From NCBI RefSeq assembly GCF_002631205.1, contig NZ_PDLO01000008.1:124001-188000 (forward strand): a stretch of 64,000 bases of DNA, read 5' to 3'. Position 1 is the first letter of the stretch, and every line of letters begins with the position of its first letter. Origin of the DNA: Neolewinella marina. GTDB taxonomy: Bacteria > Bacteroidota > Bacteroidia > Chitinophagales > Saprospiraceae. Positions 29,624-39,700 of the stretch are shown here, piece after piece. Under the pieces are notes generated by a model that searched no databases, was not told where the DNA came from, and saw only the letters and a list, made by a program, of their open reading frames with translations. The position numbers and the translations under genes were made by a program.

Positions 29624-32600
29624 ATGCTTCCCCTACTGCTGCGATCTACCCTTGCCTTACTCCTAATGTCTACCGGGCCACTTTTCGCCCAGGCCACCAT
29701 CTGGCAACTCGGCGAAGCCGACGGAAGCGCCCGGGAGTTTGCCCTGGCCCCCGACGGCTACGAGGGCTTCCTGGCCAACGACTTCGGCTGGGAAGACCGC
29801 TACTTCGCCCTCGGGAAGGATACCCTGGCCCGGAGCTTCCCCTACGTGCTGCCGGGCACCGTCGACTACTGGGGCGGCACCTCACGGCTGGCGGGCATCC
29901 GTCCCCACGAACTGAACCTGCTGTTCAATCTGGCGGGGACGCAGGATGCCGTGGCCTACCAACTCGTGGTGGGCGTCCTGGATTGCAGTCCGGATGACCC
30001 GCCCCTGGTGCGCGTTACCGTGAATGACCGGGTGCAAAAATTCCAGCTGGAACCCGGGGAAAGCGAGGATGCCCTGACCGGCACCGGCACCCGCTCTCGC
30101 AAGCAAAACCTGGTGATGACGCTCGACGCGGCGGACCTGCGGGATGGCGGCAACGTCGTCGAAGTCACCAGTCTGACCGGCAGCTGGCTGGTCTTCGATT
30201 ACCTCAGCCTGAAGGGACCGGAGCAGACCCGACTCGCACCCCCTGCCGGCTTGTTCCTCCACGACGTGGTGGCCGCCAACTACGAAACCGAGGCCGGGGA
30301 CCGGCGCGTGCAGCCCCTGCTCGTCGACGTGCAACACCTGGAGGGCGCACCCCTCCTTTCCGTTCTGCTGGACGGGCAGGAAGTCTTCCGGGAACGAGTG
30401 AGCCACGGGCGACACGTCTTTGAAGTTCCCCTGCCGGCGGTGAGCGCCCTCCAAGAGGGAACATACGAGATCCTGGTAGACGGGAAGACATTGTCCGCCG
30501 GGCAGGTTGAAAGGGCGCCACAGCGGGTCAACCGTCCCGCGGACTACGTCGACACGCGCATCGGCACCGGCCATTCCCGCTGGATGATCGCCCCGGGCCC
30601 CTGGATGCCCTTTGGGATGGTGAAGATCAGTCCGGACAACCAGAACGCCGGGTGGCAGGCCGGCTACCAACCCACCTTTGAGAACGTGGGCACCTTCAGC
30701 CACGTCCACGAATGGACCATGGCCGGATTGGGCACCTTCCCCACCAACGGCCCCCTGCAAACCACGATGGGCGACCCCACGGACCCGGACGGCGGCTACC
30801 GTTCGCGCATCGACAAGGCCACCGAAGAGGCACCGCTGGGCTACTACTCCGTCCAGCTCGCCGACTACGACATCCGCGCCGAGCTGACGGCCACGACCCG
30901 TGCCAGCTTTCAGCGCTACACCTACCCGGCGGGGGATACTCAGTCGCGCATCCTGGTCGACCTCAAGATTCCCGCGGAGTATGACTATCGCATCGAGGAA
31001 GCCTTCCTGGCCCAGGACGGTCCTAACCGGATCGTGGGTTACAGCCGGCAGGTGACGCCCGGCGTGTGGGGCGAGCGGTATTACCGCAAGCAGATGATCG
31101 AAAACGGCGACGCGGAGCGGGCCTGGGACGACATTGAGCAGGAGTACATCCTCCATTTCGTCCTCGAGTTCGACCAACCGATCAAGCGGTTCCGGGTGTG
31201 GTACGACGGTCGTGAGCCGGGTGCCGGGGATACCGTGCTGGTCGGCAACCGGGATTCGCTGGTCCTGGACCAGCCCGAGGACGTGGTGGCCATCCTGGAG
31301 TTCGACACCGCCGAAGAGCCGGTGGTGCAGACGCGCACCGGACTGTCATACGTAAGCATCGAGAACGCCCAGGAGAATCTGGCGGCGGAGATCAGTGAGC
31401 CCTACGGCTGGGACTTTGACGCGGTCCGCGAGCAGCAGGTAACCGCCTGGAACGACCTGCTCGGGCGGGTCACCATCACCACCCCCGACCGCCAGGAGAA
31501 GGTGCGCTTCTACTCCAATATGTACCGCGCCATCGTGAGCAGGAACATCTTCAGCGACGTGGACGGGAGCTGGGTGGACGCCACGGAGACCGTCCGCCAA
31601 CTGGAGGATCCGGAGGCCGTCGCCCTGGGCTGCGACGCCTTCTGGAACACCTTCTGGAACCTGAACCAGTTCTGGAACCTTGTCGTACCGGAGTGGTCGT
31701 CCAAATGGGTCAATTCCCAGCTCGCCATGTACGACGCCAACGGTTGGCTGGCCAAGGGGCCGGCCGGCATGGAGTACATCCCGGTGATGGTTGCCGAGCA
31801 CGAAATCCCGCTCATCGTGGGGGCCTACCAGATGGGCATCCGGGACTTCGACGCCGAAAAGGCCTTCGCCGCCGTCCACAAGATGCAGACCACCCCGGGC
31901 GATACCGTAGGTCACGGCTTCGCCGGCAACCGCGACCTGGAGACCTACCTCGAACACCACTACGTCCCCTACAACCGGGGCCGCTTCTCCAATTCCCTGG
32001 AATACGCCTTCGACGACTACGCCGTGGCCCAGTTTGCCGGTGCCCTCGGCAAGGAGGACCTGTACCGGGAGTTTATGGACCGCGCCTACTGGTGGGAGAA
32101 CGCCATCGATACGACGGTGGGCTTCGCGCGGCTCCGTCATTCCAGCGGCGAGTGGTACGCCGACTTCGACCCCCTGAAGACCGGCGGCAACCACCAGTAC
32201 GTGGAAGGCAACGCCTGGCAACTCACCTTCTTCGTGCCCCAGGACGTACCTGCCCTGATCGACAAGATCGGCGCCGACCGCTTCGTCCAGCGGCTGGACG
32301 ACGGGTTCCGGGTAAGCAGCCCCTGGCGCTACAACGCCCCGAACGAGTTGTACTGGGATTTCCCCGTCATCCAGGGCAATCAGCAGTCGATGCACTTCAG
32401 CTTCCTGTTCAACTGGGCCGGCCGCCCCTGGCTTACCCAACGGTGGAACCGCGACATCCTGGACCGCTACTACGGCTCCGGCGTCTCCAATGCCTATCTC
32501 GGCGACGAAGACCAGGGGCAGATGAGCGCCTGGTTCGTGATGTCGGCCCTGGGCCTCTTCCAGACCGACGGCGGCACGGCTATGGAACCCGTGTACGAGA

Positions 32601-32854
32601 TCGGCAGTCCGCTCTACGAACGGGTGGAGATCGACCTGGGCGAGCGGTACGGCCGGGGCAAGACCTTTACGATCGTGGCGGAAAACGCCTCCTACGAGAA
32701 CAAGTACGTGCAGTCGGCCACGCTGAACGGAAAGCCGCTTACTACCTTCTGGTTCCCGGCCAAGGAGTTACTTGGGGGTGGGGAGTTGAGATTGACAATG
32801 GGGGCTGAGGCTAATGAAGAGTGGGGTGTAGGAGGGACAGGCCGTAGAAAATAG
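29624..32854 (+). CDS. GH92-family alpha-mannosidase-like protein
   Basis: A 1076-residue exported protein with signal peptide MLPLLLRSTLALLLMSTGPLFAQ. Residues up to about 300 form an N-terminal beta-rich, carbohydrate-binding-like region, followed by the GH92 domain starting at YVDTRIGTGHSRWMIAPGP. FSHVHEWTMAGLG, EYIPVMVAEHE and the DEDQGQMSAWFVMSALG segment near the end are typical of GH92 enzymes, calcium-dependent exo-acting alpha-mannosidases that trim mannose from glycans. There is no T9SS tail, so it is probably periplasmic. The start at 29624 is preferred over one 15 bases upstream because it begins the signal peptide. TACATTCG lies three bases before it. No SusC/SusD pair is adjacent. 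Confidence 0.87.
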   Translation: MLPLLLRSTLALLLMSTGPLFAQATIWQLGEADGSAREFALAPDGYEGFLANDFGWEDRYFALGKDTLARSFPYVLPGTVDYWGGTSRLAGIRPHELNLLFNLAGTQDAVAYQLVVGVLDCSPDDPPLVRVTVNDRVQKFQLEPGESEDALTGTGTRSRKQNLVMTLDAADLRDGGNVVEVTSLTGSWLVFDYLSLKGPEQTRLAPPAGLFLHDVVAANYETEAGDRRVQPLLVDVQHLEGAPLLSVLLDGQEVFRERVSHGRHVFEVPLPAVSALQEGTYEILVDGKTLSAGQVERAPQRVNRPADYVDTRIGTGHSRWMIAPGPWMPFGMVKISPDNQNAGWQAGYQPTFENVGTFSHVHEWTMAGLGTFPTNGPLQTTMGDPTDPDGGYRSRIDKATEEAPLGYYSVQLADYDIRAELTATTRASFQRYTYPAGDTQSRILVDLKIPAEYDYRIEEAFLAQDGPNRIVGYSRQVTPGVWGERYYRKQMIENGDAERAWDDIEQEYILHFVLEFDQPIKRFRVWYDGREPGAGDTVLVGNRDSLVLDQPEDVVAILEFDTAEEPVVQTRTGLSYVSIENAQENLAAEISEPYGWDFDAVREQQVTAWNDLLGRVTITTPDRQEKVRFYSNMYRAIVSRNIFSDVDGSWVDATETVRQLEDPEAVALGCDAFWNTFWNLNQFWNLVVPEWSSKWVNSQLAMYDANGWLAKGPAGMEYIPVMVAEHEIPLIVGAYQMGIRDFDAEKAFAAVHKMQTTPGDTVGHGFAGNRDLETYLEHHYVPYNRGRFSNSLEYAFDDYAVAQFAGALGKEDLYREFMDRAYWWENAIDTTVGFARLRHSSGEWYADFDPLKTGGNHQYVEGNAWQLTFFVPQDVPALIDKIGADRFVQRLDDGFRVSSPWRYNAPNELYWDFPVIQGNQQSMHFSFLFNWAGRPWLTQRWNRDILDRYYGSGVSNAYLGDEDQGQMSAWFVMSALGLFQTDGGTAMEPVYEIGSPLYERVEIDLGERYGRGKTFTIVAENASYENKYVQSATLNGKPLTTFWFPAKELLGGGELRLTMGAEANEEWGVGGTGRRK

Positions 32855-32943
32855 GGGCCCCGCGGCTAGAAGCCGCTGCTTACCGCGCGGCCTGAGGCCG
32901 CGTTGTACTGGCGCGGCTGAAAACCACGTTCTACCACGCGGCC
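32855..32943. repeat. Palindromic repeat cluster on the toxin side
   Basis: GCGGCT-AGA-AGCCGC (32862-32876) and CGCGGCC-TGA-GGCCGCG (32886-32902), followed by a degenerate unit near 32914-32940. These are the same palindrome type as the cluster at 33562-33660, so the YefM/YoeB pair is bracketed by them. They lie between the ends of the convergent GH92 and toxin genes. Confidence 0.7.
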
Positions 32944-33216
32944 CTAGCCATAGTGGAACCGACACTGAATGATGTAGCAGGTTCTTTCTTCCCCTTCTTC
33001 CCCGACAATACGGTACACGAGCCGGTGCTGCTTATCGATACGGCGTGACCAATAGCCCGCAAATTCATGCTTTAACGCCTCCGGCTTGCCGGTTCCTTCA
33101 AAGGGATGACGGGTAATTTCGCAGATTAGCTTTTGAAGCTTTTTAGCCAGCTTTCGCTCCCGCTCAAGCATATAGGTGAAGTCTTCCCAACCGGTTTCGG
33201 TAAAGGCAATGGTCAT
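32944..33216 (-). CDS. yoeB: YoeB-family toxin
   Basis: A 90-residue protein of the Txe/YoeB family of ribosome-dependent mRNA endoribonucleases. Expected catalytic residues are in place: Glu46, Arg65 in HRLVYRI and the C-terminal His88-Tyr89 in CRFHYG. Such toxins cut mRNA at the ribosomal A site when the antitoxin is degraded. Its ATG overlaps the antitoxin stop codon by four bases (ATGA), showing translational coupling. Base composition is more AT-rich than in the neighbours, consistent with mobility of the module. Confidence 0.93.
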   Translation of the reverse strand: MTIAFTETGWEDFTYMLERERKLAKKLQKLICEITRHPFEGTGKPEALKHEFAGYWSRRIDKQHRLVYRIVGEEGEERTCYIIQCRFHYG

Positions 33217-33485
33217 CTGGCCATATCAAGATCATCCATTGACTTCACGGTGGTAAGCCCTTCGCTTACCTGCCGCATGCCCTCCAGCAATCGCCGGTGA
33301 TTCTCAGGAGAAGATTTTAGGTGGACGGTCTCCATCAAAGCGTTGTACTCCGATAGGCTCATCAGGACAACCCCCTCCCGATCCTTGCCGCTGCGTGGAA
33401 TGATTACGGTGTCGCTAGATTCCTCTACGAGGTCCAGGTAGTGCTTCATGTTGGACCTGAACTTGGATACGGTGATGGCTTCCAC
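33213..33485 (-). CDS. yefM: YefM/Phd-family antitoxin, GTG start
   Basis: A 90-residue protein starting with a GTG at 33483-33485: EAITVSKFRSNMKHYLDLV is the DNA-binding N-terminus typical of Phd/YefM antitoxins, and the remaining part wraps the toxin. A longer in-frame reading upstream translates the palindromic repeats and is rejected. YefM represses its own operon, alone and with toxin. The inverted repeat GTACG-CAATGT-CGTAC about 25-40 bp before the start is a candidate operator. Confidence 0.9.
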   Translation of the reverse strand: MEAITVSKFRSNMKHYLDLVEESSDTVIIPRSGKDREGVVLMSLSEYNALMETVHLKSSPENHRRLLEGMRQVSEGLTTVKSMDDLDMAR

Positions 33486-33506
33486 TTGTGCTCTTTTCCC
33501 CTTTAA

Positions 33507-33525
33507 ACGTACGACATTGCGTACA
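33507..33525. promoter_or_regulatory. Candidate YefM operator
   Basis: GTACG and CGTAC flank a six-base centre (ACATTG on the plus strand), about 25 bp upstream of the antitoxin start. Position and symmetry fit an autoregulatory site; the call is inference. Confidence 0.4.
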
Positions 33526-33561
33526 AGTTTTGGCTGGTGTATGGGCGCTTTTCGCTGGTCC

Positions 33562-33656
33562 GCGGTTGGAAACCGCTTCCTACTTCGCGGCCTGAGGCCG
33601 CATTGTGCTAGCGCGGCCGGGAGGCCGCGTTGTACTGGCGCGGCCTGAGGCCGCAT
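33562..33656. repeat. Palindromic repeat cluster on the antitoxin side
   Basis: Four successive palindromes: GCGGTT-GGA-AACCGC (33562-33576), GCGGCC-TGA-GGCCGC (33587-33601), GCGGCC-GGGA-GGCCGC near 33613-33628, and GCGGCC-TGA-GGCCGC near 33640-33654. The linkers are similar (ATTGTGCTAGC, GTTGTACTGGC). Loop and stem bases vary while the pairing is kept. The last unit abuts the stop codon of porX. Confidence 0.8.
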
Positions 33657-33657
33657 T

Positions 33658-35214
33658 CTAGCGGGTGCGGAGCCGTACCACCGGGCAAACAATCTCCTCC
33701 AGGCTGATGCCTCCGTGCTGGAAGGTATCGCGGTAGTAGTTGTGGTAGTAGTTGTAGTTGTTGGGGTAGAGGAAGAACTTGTCCTCCTTGGCGAAGATGT
33801 AGCTGCTGCTCAGGTTGGGGCGGGGCAGCTTGGCTTCCTTGGGTTCCCTCACTTCCAGGACGTCCTTGGCCTCGTACTGGAGGTTGCGGCCCAGCTTGTA
33901 GCGCAGGTTGGTGCTGGTATCGCGGTCGCCGACCACCCGGCTGGGGGTATTGACGCGGATGGTGCCGTGGTCGGTGGTGATGATCAGGGTGATGTCGCGC
34001 TCGGCCAGGCGGCGGAGGGTGGCCCACAGGGGGCTGTTCTCGAACCAGCTGCGGGTGAGGCTGCGGTAGGCTTTTTCGTCGCCGGCCAGTTCCTTGAGCA
34101 CCTCCATTTCGGTGCGGGCGTGGCTCAGCATGTCAATGAAGTTGTAGACGATGACGCTGAAGTCGTTGTTCAGGAAGTCCAGGGCGCGGTCCTGCATCTG
34201 CCGGGCGAAGTTGGTGCGGGTCACCTTGGTGTAGTCCCACTTGAAGTCGGCCTTCCGGACGAGGCGTTCGAACTGCTTGCCGAGGAGGTCGGCTTCGTGG
34301 TTGTTCTTGCCGCCCTCGTCGCTGTCGTTGAACCACCACTGCTTGTAGTGCTTCTCGATCTCGGCGGGCCACATGCCGGCGAAGATGGCGTTGCGGCTGT
34401 ACTGGGTGGCCGTGGGCAGGATGCTGTAGAAGTAGTCCTCCTCCTCGATGCGGTAGAGCTCGGTGATGTAGGGTTCGATCACCTTCCACTGGTCGTAGCG
34501 CATGTTGTCGAGCAGCACCATCACCGTGGGGCGGTCCTTGCTCAGGTGGGGAAAGACCTTTTCCCGCATCAGGTTGTGCGACATGATGGGGGCGTCGTTG
34601 CCCTCCACCCAGTCCATGTAGTGGCGCTCGATGTACTTCGAGAACTCGGCGTTGGCTTCCCGCTTCTGCACGGCCAGGATCTCCCCCATCTGGTCGCTGT
34701 TGCTGTCGTCCAGCTTGAGCTCCCAGTTGATGATTTTCTTGTACATATCCACCCACTCCTCCTTGTTCAGTCCGCTGTTGATCTGCATGAGCAGCTGGCG
34801 GAAGTCCTGCTGGTAGTCGCTGGTGGTCTTCTCCCGCACGAGGCGTTTCTCGTCGACGATCTTCTTCAGGGTGAGCAGGATCTGGGAGGGGTTGACGGGC
34901 TTGATCAGGTAGTCGGCGATCTGGCTGCCGATGGCCTGCTCCATCACGTCCTCGGCCTCGTTCTTGGTGATCATCACCACGGGGATGGAGGGCTGCATCT
35001 CCTTGATCCGGGCCAGGGTATCCAGCCCCGTCAGGCCGGGCATGCTCTCGTCGAGGAAGATGATGTCGATCTCCTTGTCGGTTTCCACCTCTTCCAGGGC
35101 ATCGTGTCCGTTGGTGACGGTGACCACCTCGTAGCCTTTCTTGCGCAGGAAGAGCATTTGCGGCTTGAACAGGTCGATTTCGTCGTCGGCCCAAAGGATT
35201 TTGATGCTGTCCAT
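33658..35214 (-). CDS. porX: PorX: response regulator with PglZ domain, T9SS regulator
   Basis: A 518-residue protein with a complete receiver domain (acidic pair Asp10-Asp11, phospho-acceptor Asp55 in FLDESMPG, Thr83, Lys105 in DYLIKP), a helical linker and an alkaline-phosphatase-like PglZ domain (about 210-515: VMVLLDNMRYDQW, TATQYSRNAIF, TTDHGTIRVNTPS). This is the architecture of PorX, which with the kinase PorY controls expression and function of type IX secretion; the PglZ domain is reported to act as a phosphodiesterase. No porY is adjacent. Its presence fits the T9SS cargos in the window. It is divergent from the M42 peptidase. Confidence 0.93.
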   Translation of the reverse strand: MDSIKILWADDEIDLFKPQMLFLRKKGYEVVTVTNGHDALEEVETDKEIDIIFLDESMPGLTGLDTLARIKEMQPSIPVVMITKNEAEDVMEQAIGSQIADYLIKPVNPSQILLTLKKIVDEKRLVREKTTSDYQQDFRQLLMQINSGLNKEEWVDMYKKIINWELKLDDSNSDQMGEILAVQKREANAEFSKYIERHYMDWVEGNDAPIMSHNLMREKVFPHLSKDRPTVMVLLDNMRYDQWKVIEPYITELYRIEEEDYFYSILPTATQYSRNAIFAGMWPAEIEKHYKQWWFNDSDEGGKNNHEADLLGKQFERLVRKADFKWDYTKVTRTNFARQMQDRALDFLNNDFSVIVYNFIDMLSHARTEMEVLKELAGDEKAYRSLTRSWFENSPLWATLRRLAERDITLIITTDHGTIRVNTPSRVVGDRDTSTNLRYKLGRNLQYEAKDVLEVREPKEAKLPRPNLSSSYIFAKEDKFFLYPNNYNYYHNYYRDTFQHGGISLEEIVCPVVRLRTR

Positions 35215-35381
35215 AGAGTTCTGTATTTACCCGGGGGAAGGGAGTGAAGTAACTGTACGCTTAACGGCGGGACGGAGTTTATAGTGCGGTTGGGTTGGCA
35301 GGGCGACGGATGTGCATGTTCACCCGCGTAAATATTGTTTGGACAATAGCCTATTTTTGCCCTCCCCCGAAAAAAACCCAG

Positions 35382-36491
35382 ATGGATAACCTGAACCTGC
35401 TCAAGCGAATTTGCGAAACCCCCGGCGTTTCCGGCTTTGAACGCCGCATCCGCAACCTCGTCCTGGAGGAAGTTCGGGGCCTGGCCGACTCGGTCAGTAT
35501 CGACAATATGGGCAACGTCATCGCCGTCCGCCAGGGCCGCAGCCCCAAGCGGGTGATGGTGGCCGCCCACATGGACGAGATCGGCTTCATCGTCAACCAC
35601 GTGGACGAGAAGGGTTTCGTGCGCTTCCTGCCCCTGGGTGGTTTCGACCCCAAGACCCTTACCGCCCAGCGGGTGGTGGTCCACGGTCGCCGCGACCTGG
35701 TGGGCGTCATGGGCAGCAAGCCCATCCACATCATGAAGACCGAGGAGCGCAACAAGGTGGTGCCCATCAGCGACTACTTCATCGACCTGGGGTTGCCCAA
35801 GGAGGAGGTGGACCGCCTCGTATCGGTAGGCGACCCCATCACCCGCGAACGCGACCTCATCGAGATCGGCGACTGCGTCACCGGCAAATCGCTCGACAAC
35901 CGCGTATCCGTATTCATCCTTTTGGAGACCCTGCGGCGGCTGAAGGGTAAAGAACTTCCCTACGATCTCTACGCCACCTTCACCGTCCAGGAGGAGGTAG
36001 GGCTGCGGGGCGCCATGGGCAGCGTGGGCCACATCGATCCCGACTTCGGCTTCGGGCTCGACGTGACCGTTGCCTACGACGTGCCGGGCAGCACCCCCCG
36101 GGAGAGCGTCACCTGCCTCGGGGAGGGGGCGGCCATCAAGATCCTGGACGGGTCGGTGATTTCGGACTACCGCATGGTCAACTACCTCAAGGAGGTGGCC
36201 GGGCGGGGGGGCATTCCGACCCAGCTCGAGCTCCTGCCCGCCGGGGGCACGGATACGGCGGCCATCCAGCGGTACGGCAAGAAGGGCTGCATCGCCGGGG
36301 CCATCTCCATCCCCCTGCGCAACATGCACCAGACCATCGAGATGGCCAGCCAGCAAGACATCGGCCATTGCATCGACCTGCTCACCGCCGGGCTGCTGGA
36401 ACTGGATACCTACGACTGGGATTTCACGGCCGCTCATGGCGACGGCGAGCACCCGGATCGGGGGATTGGGGGGGATTTTAGTTGGATTTAG
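35382..36491 (+). CDS. M42-family aminopeptidase
   Basis: A 369-residue cytoplasmic metallopeptidase. AAHMDEIGFIV supplies the first metal ligand and catalytic Asp, GKSLDNRV the bridging Asp, and TVQEEVGLRGA the general-base Glu and next ligand; TDTAAIQ and a late His in RNMHQT complete the site. This order is that of M42 glutamyl/leucyl aminopeptidases, usually large tetrahedral dodecamers that finish peptide breakdown. The start at 35382 is preferred because MDNLNLLKRICETPGVSGFE is the usual N-terminus. TATTTTTG at 35352-35359 is a plausible -7 box. The C-terminal tail is short and Gly-rich, followed by tandem repeats. Confidence 0.92.
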   Translation: MDNLNLLKRICETPGVSGFERRIRNLVLEEVRGLADSVSIDNMGNVIAVRQGRSPKRVMVAAHMDEIGFIVNHVDEKGFVRFLPLGGFDPKTLTAQRVVVHGRRDLVGVMGSKPIHIMKTEERNKVVPISDYFIDLGLPKEEVDRLVSVGDPITRERDLIEIGDCVTGKSLDNRVSVFILLETLRRLKGKELPYDLYATFTVQEEVGLRGAMGSVGHIDPDFGFGLDVTVAYDVPGSTPRESVTCLGEGAAIKILDGSVISDYRMVNYLKEVAGRGGIPTQLELLPAGGTDTAAIQRYGKKGCIAGAISIPLRNMHQTIEMASQQDIGHCIDLLTAGLLELDTYDWDFTAAHGDGEHPDRGIGGDFSWI

Positions 36492-36495
36492 GGAT

Positions 36496-36555
36496 TAGAC
36501 GGCCTTCGGCCTGAGGTAGACGGCCTGCGGCCTAGGGTTAGACGGCCTGCGGCCT
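36496..36555. repeat. Tandem GGCC-palindrome repeats after the M42 gene
   Basis: TAGACGGCCTTCGGCCT (36496), TAGACGGCCTGCGGCCT (36517) and the same again (36539) recur with a period of 21-22 bp; a fourth unit is degenerate. Each holds a GGCC/GGCC inverted repeat. They start five bases after the M42 stop codon. The remaining spacer to 36718 contains only a candidate promoter. Confidence 0.8.
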
Positions 36556-36679
36556 GGGTTAGAGGGCATCGAGCCAGAATTTGGTCAATGGGACCTGCCG
36601 CTTTCGGCTTCGACTGGCGGTAAGTGCGCGGCCGAAAAGCAGGCTGGCAGACGGGCCCGCGCTGCGCCCTAATTATTCT

Positions 36680-36687
36680 TAGCTTTG
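36680..36687 (+). promoter_or_regulatory. Probable -7 box upstream of the DUF2723 gene
   Basis: TAGCTTTG fits TAnnTTTG and lies 31 bp before the ATG. No matching TTG was seen at the expected distance. Confidence 0.4.
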
Positions 36688-36718
36688 CGGCGTTTCGACT
36701 TTTTCCAAGCTTTCCGTC

Positions 36719-39700
36719 ATGGGTAAACTTCACCGCCTCCACCAGCTCACCGGCTGGGTCGTTTTCATTATTACGGCGACCGTCCTGTTGCTCAGCGTAG
36801 AGCGTACGGGCAGCCTCTGGGACGTGGGGGAATTCATCCTCGGCGCCTATAAGCTGGAGGTCGTCCACCCCCCCGGGGCACCCCTCTTCCTGCTCATCGG
36901 CCGGCTTTTTGCGGGCCTCGGCGACCTGCTTTCCGACGATCCCTCCTTCATTGCCGCTTTCGTCAACGGCATGTCGGCCCTCTCCACGGCCTTCGGGGCC
37001 ACCTTCGTGGCGTGGTCGACCATTCGCCTGAGCCTGCTTTCCCTTACCGGCCGCGACGACCGCGCCGAGGTGGGTGGCGGACAGGTAGTAGCCGTAGCCG
37101 GGGGCGGACTGGTGGCTGGTCTGGCGGCCGCCTTCACCACCTCTGTCTGGTTTTCGGCGGTGGAGGGTGAGGTCTACGCCCTTTCGTTCTTCTTCACCTG
37201 TATGACCGTCTGGGCGGCCATGCGGTACTACACCACCCCGTCCGACCGCGACCACGTGGCCTACCGCTGGCTCATCTTCAGCATCTTCTGTATTGGGCTG
37301 TCGAGCGGCGTCCACCTGCTCAGCATCCTGGTGCTGCCCTTTATCACCATCCTGTTCTACCTGCGCGAGCGGGGCCAGCTCTTCCTCACCCGGGTGGGCA
37401 AGATCGTGGGCTACCTCTTCGCGGCCAGCATCCTCCTTACGTCGGCTTCCTTTACGGCCAAGCTGATGGGGATTGGCGCGGTCGCGGGTGCCACTTACTT
37501 CCTGGGAGGCCGCAAACTGCCGCAGTGGGCGCAGTTCATCGTTGCCGCCGGCACCGGAGTCCTGATGATCGGCATCATCCAGACGCTGGTCATCATCGGC
37601 GTGCCTTCCGTCTGGCACTGGTTCGAGATCGGGCTGGTGAACAGCGGGCTGCCCGTCCACATCGGCATCGTACCCACCCTGCTGGCCTACGGCGGCCTGC
37701 TCTACCTCGCCTTCCGCTACGCCCACCGCCACCAGGACCAGGGCGTGCAGCTGGCGGCCATGGGCATCGCCTCCATCCTGATTGCCTACAGCGTCATCGC
37801 GGTGGTGGTGATCCGGGCCGAGGCCAAGACGCCGGTCAACATGAACAACCCGGACAACGTCACCAGCCTGCTGCCCTACCTGAACCGCGAGCAGTACGGC
37901 GAGCGCAGTCTGGTCTTCGGCCCCCACTTCGACGCCCAGGTCATCGCCACCGACGTGGAGGACCGCTACGGACTGGTCGACGGCCGCTACGAATACACCA
38001 ACTACAAGATCACCCCCCGCTACGAGGAGGACAAGCAGATGCTCTTCCCCCGTATGGCCGACGGCACCCAGGGGCGCCCCGGCCTCTACAAGCGGTGGCT
38101 CGGGCTCGACCCTTCCCAGCCCCTCCCTTACGGCCGCCCATCGATGGCCGACAACCTGAAGTTCATGGTCAACTACCAGCTGGGCTGGATGTACTGGCGC
38201 TACTTCATGTGGAACTTCAGCGGCCGGCAGAACGGCGACCAGGGTTACTTCTCCTGGGACAAGAGCAGCGGCAACTGGATCACCGGCATCAAGTTCCTCG
38301 ACGAGCTGCGGCTGGGCAACCTCGACGAGCTGCCCGAGGACTTCCGCAACGATCCGGCCCGCAATACCTACTTCCTGCTCCCCTTCCTCTTTGGCCTGCT
38401 GGGGCTCTTCTGGCATTCCGGCAAGCGCGGGGAGGAATTCCTGGCCCTGCTGACGCTTTTCGTCATCACTGGTATCGGCATCGTGATCTACACCAACCAG
38501 CCCCCGAATGAACCGCGGGAGCGCGACTACGTACTGGTGGGCTCCTTCTTCGTCTTCTGTATGTGGATGGGCATGGCCGTACCGGCCCTCTACGAGTTCG
38601 TGAAGCGGCAGTTCCGCGCCCGCGGCACGGTGGCCGCCCTCGGCGCCGCGGCCCTGGTGCTCTCGGCCCCCATCGTGATGGTCAGCCAGAACTGGGACGA
38701 CCACAACCGCTCCCAGCATACTGCGGCCCGCGACTACGCCCACAACTTCCTGGAGTCGGTGGACCAGAACGCCATCATCTTCACCTACGGCGACAACGAC
38801 ACCTACCCCCTCTGGTACGCCCAGGAGGTGGAGGGCATCCGCACCGACGTGCGGGTGGTGAACCTTAGCCTCATCGCCGTGGACTGGTACATCGACCTGC
38901 TGCGCTACCAGATGAACGATTCACCGGTCATCGACCTCCAGCTCACCGAGGACCAGCTCCGCGGCCGGCTGCGCAACCAGATCCAGTACTACAACCCCCG
39001 CAATCCGGACGCCCCCTGCGACCAGGGCCCCCAGGTGAGCCTGGAGGAGTTCATGAACGAGCTGGCCACCGACAAGAACCTGGCCACCCAGGGCGGGCGC
39101 ATCATCGAGACGACCTACTCCACCTGCAACGTGAGCCTGCGCGTCGATCCGGGCCGCCTGGCCCAGGCCCCCTGGCTCACCCCCGCCGGCCAGCCCGTGG
39201 TGCAGAGCATCCCCATCCAGATCGACCCCCGTTCCCTGCAGAAGGACGAGATCGCCATCCTGGACATCATCAACTCGAACTACTACAAGCGGCCCATCTA
39301 CTTCGCCGTGACGGCCCAGCCTTCGAAGTTCCTCGGACTCCAGGACTACATGCAGCTCGAGGGGCTGGCCCTCCAGCTCACCGCTACCCGCACCCCCACC
39401 GAGCAGCAGGCCGTCCAGGCCCAGGGCAATACCGCATTGGGGGGCATCGACGTCGACAAGAACTACAACCTCATCATGAACGAATGGCTGTGGGGCAACT
39501 TCGACCAGGTCAATACCCACGTCAACACCAGCTACTCCCCGGCCATCCAGTCGATGCAGCTGGTGATGCTGCGCACCATGAACGAACTGGTGCGCCGCGG
39601 CGACGTCGAGCGGGCCCTGGAGGTCGGCGACAAGTACTTCGAGGCTTTCCCGAACATGAACTTCCCGTTCTACTTCGAGGCCTTCACGATGCTGGCCCCC

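Noticed and set aside
33562-33660. Palindromic cluster as a CRISPR array or coding N-terminus of the antitoxin
   Set aside because: The linkers between palindromes are similar to each other rather than unique, and the longer antitoxin reading only translates the palindromes.
36488-38743. Leftward open frame opposite the DUF2723 gene
   Set aside because: Antisense composition without motifs; the DUF2723 frame is clearly the coding one.
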